Shown here: in pieces, positions 5,793 to 13,077 of the stretch | Numbering within the stretch: position 1 is the stretch's first letter | Layout of the letters: every line of letters begins with the position of its first letter | DNA from: SG8-39 sp041558415 | GTDB taxonomy: Bacteria; Pseudomonadota; Gammaproteobacteria; Burkholderiales; SG8-39 | Direction: 5' to 3' | Length of the DNA stretch: 14,511 bases | NCBI GenBank assembly: GCA_041558415.1 | Contig: JBFFEY010000072.1 | Location: 1-14,511 of the forward strand | The notes under the pieces: model-generated | Seen by the model: the letters and a program-made list of their open reading frames with translations, nothing else | What the model was told of the DNA's origin: nothing | Database searches by the model: none | Program-made: the position numbers and the translations under genes

Positions 5793-8700
5793 TTAATCGA
5801 ATTCCCAGCTGTAGATCAGCGTCACCGCGTTCTCGGCCCCGGTGCGCCCCTGCAATGCGATGCGCTCGGTGAGGTCGAGCGTCGCCTGCACGAAGCTGTC
5901 GGCGTTGCGCAGGCTCTGACCGACGCTGACGTACACCGCCGAGGCGAGTTGCGCGCCAACGCTGACGAACTCGTCACGCCGCGTATGTGTGCTGGTGCTC
6001 GCCAGACCGAACTCGGCGTCGCCGGCGGAGCCGGGACCCGCGCCAAAGACGAGGTATTGCAGCTTCTGCGCATCGGGCACCGGCGGATTCGAATAGAGCG
6101 AGGTGCGGGGCGAAAGTGCCGAGCCACCGATCAGGACCCCGGCCACGACGCGCTGGTTCCTGCGCACGGCGAGAATATCGAGCTTGGGATTGTCGAGCGG
6201 CCCGTCGAACAGCAGCACGCCGCGCGCGATCTCGAGCTGCTGGCCGTAGGCGCGATAATGACCCTCGGCGACGCGCACCTCGCCGCGCGCGCGCGGCCGG
6301 ATCTCCCCTTCGTCAAGCGTGACGCGCACACCGCCCTCCATGCGCACATCCAGGCCCTCGCCCTTGACGTAGAAGGCCTCGCCCAGATTGAGCTTGACGT
6401 CGACGCGCAGTCGCGCAGGCGACGATTCCAATTTGGGCTCGGCGCTGACGATGACGACGTCGGACGAAAGGCTCGGCCGGTCCGCATCTCGCAGCTCGAT
6501 CAGCCCGCGGTCGGCCGTGAACTCGCCCTCGAGTGCGAGCCACCCGTCGCGCGAGCGCACCCGCCCGCGCCCGCTAAGCGCGAGCTGGTGGTCGTCGCGC
6601 CGCACCGCCGCCAGCTTGTCGGCCTCGAATTCGAGATCGAGCTGCGCCCGACCGCCGGCGAGCGTGGCCTCGCCGCTGGCCGTCAGCCTGCCCTCGTCGC
6701 CGCGAAAGGCGATGCGGCGAAAGAAGACCTTGTCCTGCGCCAGCTCAACGGTCATTTCACCGTCGCGTAGTCGCAGCCCGGCCGCGCCGTAGCGTAGCTG
6801 CAGCTGCTCGCCGTTCAGCGCACCCTGCAGGCGCGGCGCCTCCAGCGTGCCGTCGACGTCGACCTGTCCGGAAAGGCGACCGCGCGTGCGCAGCTCGGGA
6901 TTGAGCAGACGCCCCAGCCAGTTGAGGCTCGGCACGGTGAAACGCGCGCGCAGGCTGAGGGGTGCCTGCGGCGCGATCTGCCAGGCACCGCTGGTGCGCT
7001 CGGCCGTGGTGCGCAGGTCGACGGAGAGCGCGCCGAGCTTTGCGCCCTGCCCGCGCAAGGTTGCCTCGATGGTGTTGGCGCGCGCGACGGCATCGAGGCG
7101 CAGCTCGCTGATCTCCAGCGGCAGCGGCGTATCACCCGCCATAACCACGTCGCCGCTGTCGCGCACGAGCTGCAGGCTGCCGCTCAGTACGTCCGCGGCG
7201 CGCAGCTCCCAGGCGCCGCTGACGACGAGATCGGTGCGAACCGTCGCAGGCGCATGCGGCGCAGCGAGCAGATCGGCCACCGCAATGCGCTCGACACGGC
7301 CGCGGGTCTGCAGTGTTCCCTTCGCAACAACCAGCGCCTCGAAGCTCAGCTCGCCCCCGGCGAGCCGGAGGCGGCCGGCGCCGGTCTCCAATCGATCCGG
7401 ACGCCAGTGCAGCGCCACCGGCGCCAGCAGCTGCGCGCGGTACGGCCGTGCCGCCTCGAGCGCCTCGAGGCGCCCTTTCCAGCCGCCAGCCTCGGACAAC
7501 CCGCCCTGCGCACGCAGGGTTGCGGCGAGCGCCGTGTCCTCGAGCGTTGCACTCAGCGCGTGCTGCTGGACTGTGCCCTCCAGCTTCGCCTCAAGCCGCC
7601 CGAGCGAGCGCCCCGCGATGCGCAGTTCGCGCGCCTCGGCCTCGATGCCGAAGGCAGGTTTCGCTGCCGTTTCGCCGATCCAGCCTTGCGCGCGCAGCGC
7701 GCCAGTGGTGCCGCGCGCGAGCGGACCGAATTGCGCGAGCTGCGCCGCATCGAGCTCGAACTTGAGCCGGTCGCCGGGCGCGCCAAAACGCCCGTCCGCG
7801 CGCAGACGGTTGACGCCGAGGGCAAGCGATACCCCCTGCAGGCTGACGCGATGTTGCGTGACGCTCAGCCGACCCTGGCCGCGCAGGGGCGCCTCTGCGA
7901 ATCTGCCGTCGGCGATGCGGTAGTCGATCTGCGCGTGCCACTCGGGCTGCAGCGCACCGCTCGCGCGCAGCGTGCCGCTCAGCTGCGCCGGCGGCATTTC
8001 GACAAACGCGCTCGGATCGAAATTCGCCAGCCGCGCATCGAGCGCGAATTCGCGTGCCTCGTTCAGGCGCAGCATGCCCGTGGCAGCCACCTCGCCGCCG
8101 GGCGTGCGCAAGGTGGCCGACTCGATGTTCACGCGCTCGCCGTTGCGCTGCAGGCGCAGGTCCAGCGCGGTGTCGCCCTCGGTCAATTTCGCTTCGAACT
8201 GCTCGCCCCCCTCGTTGCCGCTCAGGCGCACGCTGCCGGCCGGCCGCAAAGGACGCAAGGCGCCGTGCAGGCGGTCGAGCCGCAGACCGTCGCTGGCGAG
8301 CTCCGCCGTGTAGCCCTGCGGTCCGAGCGCGAGCCGCCCGCTCGCGCCTCCCGCGTCCGCGAACGCCATCTGCAGCGCGTCGAGATGCAGCCGCAACCCG
8401 TCGACGCGCGCCTGACCACGCGCCGCGGAGAGCGGAATGCGCCCGGTATCGAGCGGGCCGGCGAGCGCGTTCGTCAGGCTCACCGGGCCAGCGAGCTGGG
8501 CGCCGTTGGCGAACAACCGCGCGTCGAGCGCAACGCGGGTCGAGGGCAGCAAGGGATTCAGGCCGGCAAGGTTCACCTCCTTGAGCGCCGCGCTCAATCC
8601 CCGCAGCGGTGCGTCCTCGAAAGGCGCGACGACCGCCGCGACGTGGCCTGCGAGCCAGTCCGCCTTCGGCGCGAGCTGCAGGCTGATGCGCGCGAGCCGG

Positions 8701-9383
8701 CCGCTGACAGTCGCATCAACCGAATCGACGGGCAAGCGCTGCAGCGCACGCAAGCCTACCCGCCCCTCGAGCGGGAACGGCGCCCAGGCGCCGAGCGACA
8801 GCTCGCCTTCGACGCGTGCCCAGGGCGTGCCGAACTCGCGCAGCGCCAGCGTATGCCGTGTGAGGCCCAGCGTCAGCGACGCGGCGAGCGGCTTGAGTTC
8901 GAGCGTAGCGTCCTCGCGCAGGATCGCGATGCGCTCGACGCGAACGTCATTCAACGCCACGCGCAGCGGCACGCGCAGCGCGGCGGGTACCGCAGCCGAA
9001 GCATCGTCACCCGCGAGCCTGAGCGTCACCGATTCGGCGACGAGTCGGTCGACCTTCAGCGTCGCGGCGAGCAGTACCGCCGGCGACCATTCGAGCGCGA
9101 GCGCCTCGACGACCACCTCGCTGCCCGCCTCGCGTGCCACGAGGCGCTGGATGCGGAGCGGGCCGTAGAGCGTGCCCGAGGCGCCGCGCACTTCGAGGCG
9201 ACCATTGCTCGCGCGCTCGAGCGCCCCTACCACCGTGCTCAGCGCGTGCTCGGTTCGGCTCCACAGCACGAGCGCGGTCAGGGCGGCCAGCAGCAATAAT
9301 GCGAGGAGCGCCAGGCGCCTCAACCAGCGGCGCCGCCGCGGCTTCGCCTGTTGCGGCGTGGTGTTTTCCGCGGCGCTCGTCAA
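5793..9383 (-). CDS. tamB: TamB, translocation and assembly module inner-membrane subunit
   Basis: 1196 residues, near the roughly 1260 of E. coli TamB. A basic stretch (PRRRRWLRR, 15-23) precedes one membrane anchor (about 22-42); the rest lies in the periplasm as a long repetitive beta structure that forms a hydrophobic groove. The C-terminal DUF490/TamB domain is clear: GHYRAYGQQL (1041-1050), FDGPLDNPKLDILAVR (1059-1074), YLVFG (1110-1114) and a final beta segment ending TLIYSWEFD, expected to dock with TamA. TamB works with TamA in outer-membrane protein assembly and in moving phospholipids to the outer membrane. The start is TTG at 9383, overlapping the tamA stop as TTGA, so translation is probably coupled. 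No better start lies before the anchor. The Shine-Dalgarno is poor (GTGGGG about 9 bases upstream), consistent with coupling. Confidence 0.94.
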   Translation of the reverse strand: MTSAAENTTPQQAKPRRRRWLRRLALLALLLLAALTALVLWSRTEHALSTVVGALERASNGRLEVRGASGTLYGPLRIQRLVAREAGSEVVVEALALEWSPAVLLAATLKVDRLVAESVTLRLAGDDASAAVPAALRVPLRVALNDVRVERIAILREDATLELKPLAASLTLGLTRHTLALREFGTPWARVEGELSLGAWAPFPLEGRVGLRALQRLPVDSVDATVSGRLARISLQLAPKADWLAGHVAAVVAPFEDAPLRGLSAALKEVNLAGLNPLLPSTRVALDARLFANGAQLAGPVSLTNALAGPLDTGRIPLSAARGQARVDGLRLHLDALQMAFADAGGASGRLALGPQGYTAELASDGLRLDRLHGALRPLRPAGSVRLSGNEGGEQFEAKLTEGDTALDLRLQRNGERVNIESATLRTPGGEVAATGMLRLNEAREFALDARLANFDPSAFVEMPPAQLSGTLRASGALQPEWHAQIDYRIADGRFAEAPLRGQGRLSVTQHRVSLQGVSLALGVNRLRADGRFGAPGDRLKFELDAAQLAQFGPLARGTTGALRAQGWIGETAAKPAFGIEAEARELRIAGRSLGRLEAKLEGTVQQHALSATLEDTALAATLRAQGGLSEAGGWKGRLEALEAARPYRAQLLAPVALHWRPDRLETGAGRLRLAGGELSFEALVVAKGTLQTRGRVERIAVADLLAAPHAPATVRTDLVVSGAWELRAADVLSGSLQLVRDSGDVVMAGDTPLPLEISELRLDAVARANTIEATLRGQGAKLGALSVDLRTTAERTSGAWQIAPQAPLSLRARFTVPSLNWLGRLLNPELRTRGRLSGQVDVDGTLEAPRLQGALNGEQLQLRYGAAGLRLRDGEMTVELAQDKVFFRRIAFRGDEGRLTASGEATLAGGRAQLDLEFEADKLAAVRRDDHQLALSGRGRVRSRDGWLALEGEFTADRGLIELRDADRPSLSSDVVIVSAEPKLESSPARLRVDVKLNLGEAFYVKGEGLDVRMEGGVRVTLDEGEIRPRARGEVRVAEGHYRAYGQQLEIARGVLLFDGPLDNPKLDILAVRRNQRVVAGVLIGGSALSPRTSLYSNPPVPDAQKLQYLVFGAGPGSAGDAEFGLASTSTHTRRDEFVSVGAQLASAVYVSVGQSLRNADSFVQATLDLTERIALQGRTGAENAVTLIYSWEFD

Positions 9384-11140
9384 AAGGAATACCCCACGGC
9401 GAAATGGACGCGGGTGTCCCGCGTCTCGCGGCCGTACGCGATGTCGAGCGCGAGCGGCCCAATCGGGCTCTTGTAGCGCGCGCCGATGCCGTAGCCGAGT
9501 TTGGCGTCCCAGTCGTGGACGCTGTCCGCCGCATCGCCCGCATCGACGAAGGCGGCGATGCCGTAGGCCTCGGTGAGCATGTGCACGTACTCGGCGCTCG
9601 CCAGCCCCAGCACCCGTCCGCCGGTCACCGCGCCGTCTAGGCGCACGCCGAGACTCTCAAAGGCGTAGCCGCGCACGGTCGTACTGCCACCGGTGCGGAA
9701 CAGGTAGCGCGACGGCACCCGCCGCGGGTCGGAGGTCCAGGTGCGGCCCAGCTCCGCGCGCGCGATGAAGGTGTCGCGACTGCCGACCGGCAGGAAAGCC
9801 GTCGCCTTGGCGTAGCCGCTGAAGAAGCTTTCGTCGGTGAGCAGGCCCTCGAGCGCGGCCGCGGTCTTGAAGTTGAGCATCCAACCCCGGCGCGGGTCGA
9901 TAAGGTTGTCAACGGTACGCCAGGTCCAGCTGGCGTACAGCGGCAGCGCCTTGAGGCGCTCGGTGGTGACGTTGCCGATCTCCTTTTTTTCGAGGGTCGG
10001 CGCAAGCCCGATCTCCGACTCCCGTTCCCGCCCGGGCGTCAGGCGGCGCAGCAGGGCACTGACGCTGGTGGTGATTTCATTCTGCACGTCCTGGCGCAGC
10101 ACGATCGCGCCGACGCCGTAGCGGTGACCGCGCGCGTCGCGCGGCGTCAGCACTTCGGAGAACGCGCCCTGCTCGCGCTGCGCGAGGCGCAGACCGGAGG
10201 TCCACTGCCAGGGCGTGCCGAAAAATTCCCGCTGCGCGTACACCGTCTCCAGCTTGAAACCGACGTCGGTGCTGTAACCGACGCCCGCGCGCAGCCGCCG
10301 GCGCGGCGCCTCGACCACGCTGACCAGAATCGGCGCGCCTGCCGGCCGCGCCGCGTCGAGGTCGGCCGAAACCAGCGCCGAGGTGAAATAGGTCGTCTCC
10401 AGAAGGTCTCTCTGCAGGTCGCTCAGCTTCTTCTGACTGTAGGGCGAACCCGGCGCGATGCGATTGAGATCGCGGACGATCGATTCGGGGTAGCGCGCGA
10501 GCCCGGAAATACGCAACTCGCCGAGCGTCACCGCGGGGCCACTGTCGACCAGCACCCGCAGGCGCACGCTGCGTGCTTGCGGGTCGACGCGGGCCTCGCT
10601 TTCCGCCACCTGAGCGAGCGGATAGCGCTCGTCGATGAGCGCGCGCGCCGCGCCGGTCTTGGCCGCGTCCCATGAGGCCTGGCGAAAGCGCGCGCCCACC
10701 TTGAGCGGCCATGCGTCGCGCAGCGCGCGGCGCCGCGCGGCGTTGTCCCAGCGCTCTTCGGCGATGGCGCCGCGGAACTGCAGCTCGACCTCGCTGATCT
10801 GCGATGGCTCGCCGGGCTCCACGACGTAGCGCGCGGTCCAGCGCTGCTCTGTCCGCTCGACGCTCAGCGTGACACGCGGCGAGAAGTAGCCTTCGGTCGC
10901 AAGCAGCTCGCGGATCTCGCTGGTCGCGCGCGCCGTCAGGCGCTCGAAACGGCGCTGGCTGACGCCCTCTTTCACCCGTCGCACGATGCGCAGGTTGTTC
11001 TCGAGCAGCGGCCGGAACGCCTCGGGCACCTCGAGACGCACCGCGTAGGCGGGCTCGGCGGCGTCTGCGGTCGCGATCGACAGCGCGATGAGCGCCGCCG
11101 CGGCTGCGTGGAGCAGACGCCGGCTACTGCGAGATTGCAT
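9380..11140 (-). CDS. tamA: TamA, outer-membrane Omp85-family subunit of the translocation and assembly module
   Basis: 586 residues (E. coli TamA: 577), ATG at 11140 with AAGG about 8 bases upstream. A signal peptide covers residues 1-28 (cut near ADAAEP). Three POTRA domains follow at about 30-108, 109-200 and 203-278 (EPGEPSQISEVELQF and LGELRISG mark the starts of the second and third). The 16-strand barrel fills about 282-586 and includes FRTGGSTTVRGYAFESLG with the conserved VRGY of loop 6 (489-492), GIAAFVDAGDA (527-537) and the typical end VHFAVGYSF with a terminal Phe. It sits in the outer membrane and joins TamB across the periplasm. The gene overlaps tamB by 4 bases. Its 137-base upstream gap has no strong terminator for the DUF481 gene, so either its own promoter or read-through is possible. 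Confidence 0.95.
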   Translation of the reverse strand: MQSRSSRRLLHAAAAALIALSIATADAAEPAYAVRLEVPEAFRPLLENNLRIVRRVKEGVSQRRFERLTARATSEIRELLATEGYFSPRVTLSVERTEQRWTARYVVEPGEPSQISEVELQFRGAIAEERWDNAARRRALRDAWPLKVGARFRQASWDAAKTGAARALIDERYPLAQVAESEARVDPQARSVRLRVLVDSGPAVTLGELRISGLARYPESIVRDLNRIAPGSPYSQKKLSDLQRDLLETTYFTSALVSADLDAARPAGAPILVSVVEAPRRRLRAGVGYSTDVGFKLETVYAQREFFGTPWQWTSGLRLAQREQGAFSEVLTPRDARGHRYGVGAIVLRQDVQNEITTSVSALLRRLTPGRERESEIGLAPTLEKKEIGNVTTERLKALPLYASWTWRTVDNLIDPRRGWMLNFKTAAALEGLLTDESFFSGYAKATAFLPVGSRDTFIARAELGRTWTSDPRRVPSRYLFRTGGSTTVRGYAFESLGVRLDGAVTGGRVLGLASAEYVHMLTEAYGIAAFVDAGDAADSVHDWDAKLGYGIGARYKSPIGPLALDIAYGRETRDTRVHFAVGYSF

Positions 11141-11239
11141 GACGGACCTTGGCTGTCGCCGGCGAGCGCCGCGCGCGGCGCAAGCTTACACCGTAGCTTC
11201 GGTTGGCTCGGTGCGAAAAGTTCCCGTGGCGAGCGCCGC

Positions 11240-11254
11240 GCCGCGAATCGCGGC
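11240..11254 (-). other. 6-bp hairpin between DUF481 gene and tamA
   Basis: GCCGCG and CGCGGC pair around a 3-base loop, 24 bases after the DUF481 stop on the minus strand. It could mark the 3' end of that gene, but there is no T-run directly behind it; the nearest T's come about 20 bases later (CTTTTC). Confidence 0.25.
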
Positions 11255-11277
11255 TGCGCGCGCGGCACCCTCCGCGC

Positions 11278-12291
11278 TCAGTTCAGCTTGAGCCCGACCC
11301 CGAGGATCACTTTCGTGTCGGTGTCCTTGCGCCCCGCCGCTGGCTTGCTCTCGTTGTGGTAGTCGAACTGCAGGTTGGTGTAGAAGTCGTCGGTGATGTC
11401 CATGCGCAGACCGGTCGAGGCATCGAACACGCGGTTCTTGCTGCCGCCGGTGTAGACGAAGTAGCCATGGCGGTAGAAGAACTCGAACTTGTCGCGGTAG
11501 AGCCGGTGGCGGAAGTCGAGCTTCCAGAAGCCCGCCCCGGTTTCCGAGGTCTCGCCGGCGACCTCCTCGTGGACCAATGCCGGACCGACCGAGGTCTTGA
11601 GAGAGCGTCGCGCGTCGTCGTAGAACTGGTAGCCGATGCCCGCGCCGAGCGACACGCGCCGGTCCAGGTCGCGCACCGGGTCGCGCTCGTAGCCCGCTGC
11701 CGCAGCAAAGAACCAGTGTTCGTCGAACAACCAGTTGTACTCGTAGCCGAGATTGAGCTGGTTTTTGCCGACGGTGCCATCCGTCTTCTGGTAGTTGTAG
11801 GCGAAATTGCCCTGGTGTCGATGATCGCCGAAGCGGACCATGCCATAGGCCTGCACCAGCGCATTGGTGGTATCGCTATTGCCCGAAGAGCTGTCGGCGT
11901 TCACGTCGGCGCGCGCTTTCCATTCGAACGGCGACTGCGGCTCGGCGAGTTCTTCCACCTTGCTCAGCTCGAGCGGGGTCTCTTTTCCGTCGCGCACCAG
12001 CACCTGCTTACCCTGCGCGTCGACGCCGAGCTGGCCGATGAACTTCTTCTCCTCACCCATCTCGAACTCGAAGTCTCGGCGGGCGTCGATCGTCTTCACC
12101 TTGTCCTGGGCGATCTTGATCTCGTCGGCGTAGGGTGGCTCGATGTAGATCTCGCCGTCCCAGATCTTGCTGATCTTGCCGGTGATCCGATCGCCGTTCT
12201 TCATGATGAGAACGTCGTCCGCCAGCGCTGCTCCGGCAAATAGCAACACCGCGAGCAACAAAGCCCCGCGCCAGCACGCATGCATGCTCAT
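11278..12291 (-). CDS. DUF481 family protein (YdiY-like), putative outer-membrane beta-barrel
   Basis: 337 residues. ATG at 12291 is preferred over the ATG at 12285 because GGAGG lies 6 bases before it; longer frames to 12417 lack a ribosome site. A signal peptide covers 1-24 (cut ALA-DD). Residues 26-115 hold what look like two small Sm/SH3-like beta units: IMKNGDRITGKISKIWDG (29-46) and KKFIGQLGVDAQGKQVLV (82-99). Residues 122-337 are the DUF481 barrel: alternating aromatic strands such as GNFAYNYQKTDG, LGYEYNWLFDEHWFF and FEFFYRHGYFVYTG, ending LGVGLKLN. DUF481 proteins are thought to be induced in acid or salt stress in some species; the role here is not known. It could be co-transcribed with tamA 137 bases downstream, and as a barrel it might depend on the cell's outer-membrane assembly machines. 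It diverges from the exported helical protein gene across a control region with a perfect FNR-type box. Confidence 0.88.
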   Translation of the reverse strand: MSMHACWRGALLLAVLLFAGAALADDVLIMKNGDRITGKISKIWDGEIYIEPPYADEIKIAQDKVKTIDARRDFEFEMGEEKKFIGQLGVDAQGKQVLVRDGKETPLELSKVEELAEPQSPFEWKARADVNADSSSGNSDTTNALVQAYGMVRFGDHRHQGNFAYNYQKTDGTVGKNQLNLGYEYNWLFDEHWFFAAAAGYERDPVRDLDRRVSLGAGIGYQFYDDARRSLKTSVGPALVHEEVAGETSETGAGFWKLDFRHRLYRDKFEFFYRHGYFVYTGGSKNRVFDASTGLRMDITDDFYTNLQFDYHNESKPAAGRKDTDTKVILGVGLKLN

Positions 12292-12430
12292 CTCATCCCT
12301 CCGTCTCTTCCGCCCGTCATGGCCCCGCCATGGCAAGGGTTTCGCCTCCCCGCTACTGCGATAGGTGGTCCGCGCGCGAGGGCCGATACTAGCCTCGGGT
12401 GGCACCATCACAAACAAGAGCTCGCAGTTG

Positions 12431-12448
12431 TTTCGCTATCAGGCGAAA
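12431..12448. repeat. 18-base inverted repeat TTTCGC-N6-GCGAAA
   Basis: Perfect 6-base arms with a 6-base spacer (TATCAG), in the divergent region, 6 bases from the FNR-like box. The size suits a dimeric regulator's operator. It lies upstream of the candidate plus-strand promoter and about 140 bases from the DUF481 start. It could also form an RNA stem if transcribed toward DUF481. Confidence 0.45.
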
Positions 12449-12454
12449 GCGACG

Positions 12455-12468
12455 TTGATACGCATCAA
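12455..12468. promoter_or_regulatory. Perfect FNR/ANR-type box TTGATACGCATCAA
   Basis: All ten defined bases of the TTGAT-N4-ATCAA consensus are present and symmetric. It overlaps the -35 element of the candidate plus-strand promoter, centred near -26.5 if TATAAA at 12476 is the -10. A site there would block RNA polymerase, so oxygen-dependent repression of the 12565 gene is the simplest reading. For the DUF481 gene, class II activation (-41.5) would need a start near 12420, where only a poor -10 (AACAAC) is seen. FNR-family regulators such as ANR or DNR share this consensus. Confidence 0.6.
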
Positions 12469-12481
12469 TGTCATCTATAAA
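12455..12481 (+). promoter_or_regulatory. Candidate sigma-70 promoter for the exported helical protein gene
   Basis: TTGATA (12455-12460) and TATAAA (12476-12481) each match the consensus at five of six bases; the spacer of 15 is short. Transcription would start near 12488, giving a leader of about 77 bases to the ATG at 12565. The -35 is shared with the left half of the FNR-like box. Confidence 0.45.
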
Positions 12482-12564
12482 CTTCGCGCCGGCCTGCCTG
12501 GCGGCTCAGCGCCAGCAGCGCGTCTCGGCACCCTCACCGTCACCCAATCAGGAGTCGAACCATC

Positions 12565-13044
12565 ATGAAGCTCATTACCGCTATCGCGCTCGCGCTCGGC
12601 GTCGTGTTCACCGCCCCCGCACTCGCGCAAGACAAGAAGTCCGGCGCCACGAACATGCAGATCCTGCGCGACAAAATCAAGGCCGACAAGAAGCTGGTGG
12701 TCGCGGCCAACATGAACCTGTCGGACGCACAGGCGAAGAAGTTCTGGCCGATCTACGAGGCTTATCAGAAGGAGTTGGAAGGGCTGAACCGCCGCATCGC
12801 CAAAGTGATCGTCGAGTACGCCGAGGCCGACCAGAAGGGCGCGGTGACCAACGAGCTCGCTGCGAAGTTGATCAATGAATCGATCAAGATCGAGCAGGAT
12901 GAAGCCGCCGCGCGCAAGCGGCTCGCCGGCAAGCTCAGGAACGCGCTGCCCGGCAAGGTCGCGGCGCGCTACCTGCAGATCGAGAGCAAGATCCGCGCGG
13001 CGATCCGCTACGAGCTCGCCGCCGACATCCCGCTGGTGGAGTAG
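12565..13044 (+). CDS. Small exported helical protein (Spy/CpxP-like architecture), function unknown
   Basis: 159 residues, ATG start with AGGAG about 10 bases upstream. A signal peptide covers 1-21 (MKLITAIALALGVVFTAPALA, cut before QDKKS). The mature part is all helical and charged: LSDAQAKKFWPIYEAYQKELEGLNRR (split over residues 52-77) has the 'L-S-x-x-Q-A-x-x-F-W-P-I-Y' turn-helix pattern, then ELAAKLINESIKIEQDEAAARKR (about 97-119), and the conserved-looking end LPGKVAARYLQIESKIRA and YELAADIPLVE. This pattern is common in proteobacterial periplasmic proteins of unknown role. It resembles Spy/CpxP (LTxxQ) stress chaperones in size and helix content, but the LTxxQ repeat itself is not clear, so I keep the name general. 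No cysteines. The divergent control region suggests oxygen-responsive expression. It converges with the permease gene 17 bases downstream. Confidence 0.85.
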   Translation: MKLITAIALALGVVFTAPALAQDKKSGATNMQILRDKIKADKKLVVAANMNLSDAQAKKFWPIYEAYQKELEGLNRRIAKVIVEYAEADQKGAVTNELAAKLINESIKIEQDEAAARKRLAGKLRNALPGKVAARYLQIESKIRAAIRYELAADIPLVE

Positions 13045-13052
13045 GCGACCCC

Positions 13053-13077
13053 GGCGCGGCGCTACGCCGCCAGCGCC
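13053..13077. terminator. GC-rich hairpin at the convergent gene ends
   Basis: GGCGC (13053-13057) pairs with GCGCC (13073-13077), and inner GGCG (13058-13061) with CGCC (13065-13068), loop CTA, with a 4-base bulge. It overlaps the permease stop codon. Neither strand has a T-run behind it, so it may stop transcription only weakly or mainly protect mRNA ends. Confidence 0.3.

Noticed and set aside
7254..9299. A 681-codon open frame on the plus strand, opposite tamB
   Set aside because: Its translation is rich in Arg, Gln and Ala without domains, and it mirrors the codon bias of tamB, which is unmistakable on the other strand. High-GC DNA often leaves such shadows open.
11216..11224. GGAACTTTT on the minus strand upstream of tamA, like a sigma-E -35 (GGAACTT)
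   Set aside because: No fitting -10 at 15-19 bases; the nearest similar element (GTGTAA) is 26 bases away. Suggestive for an envelope gene but not supported.
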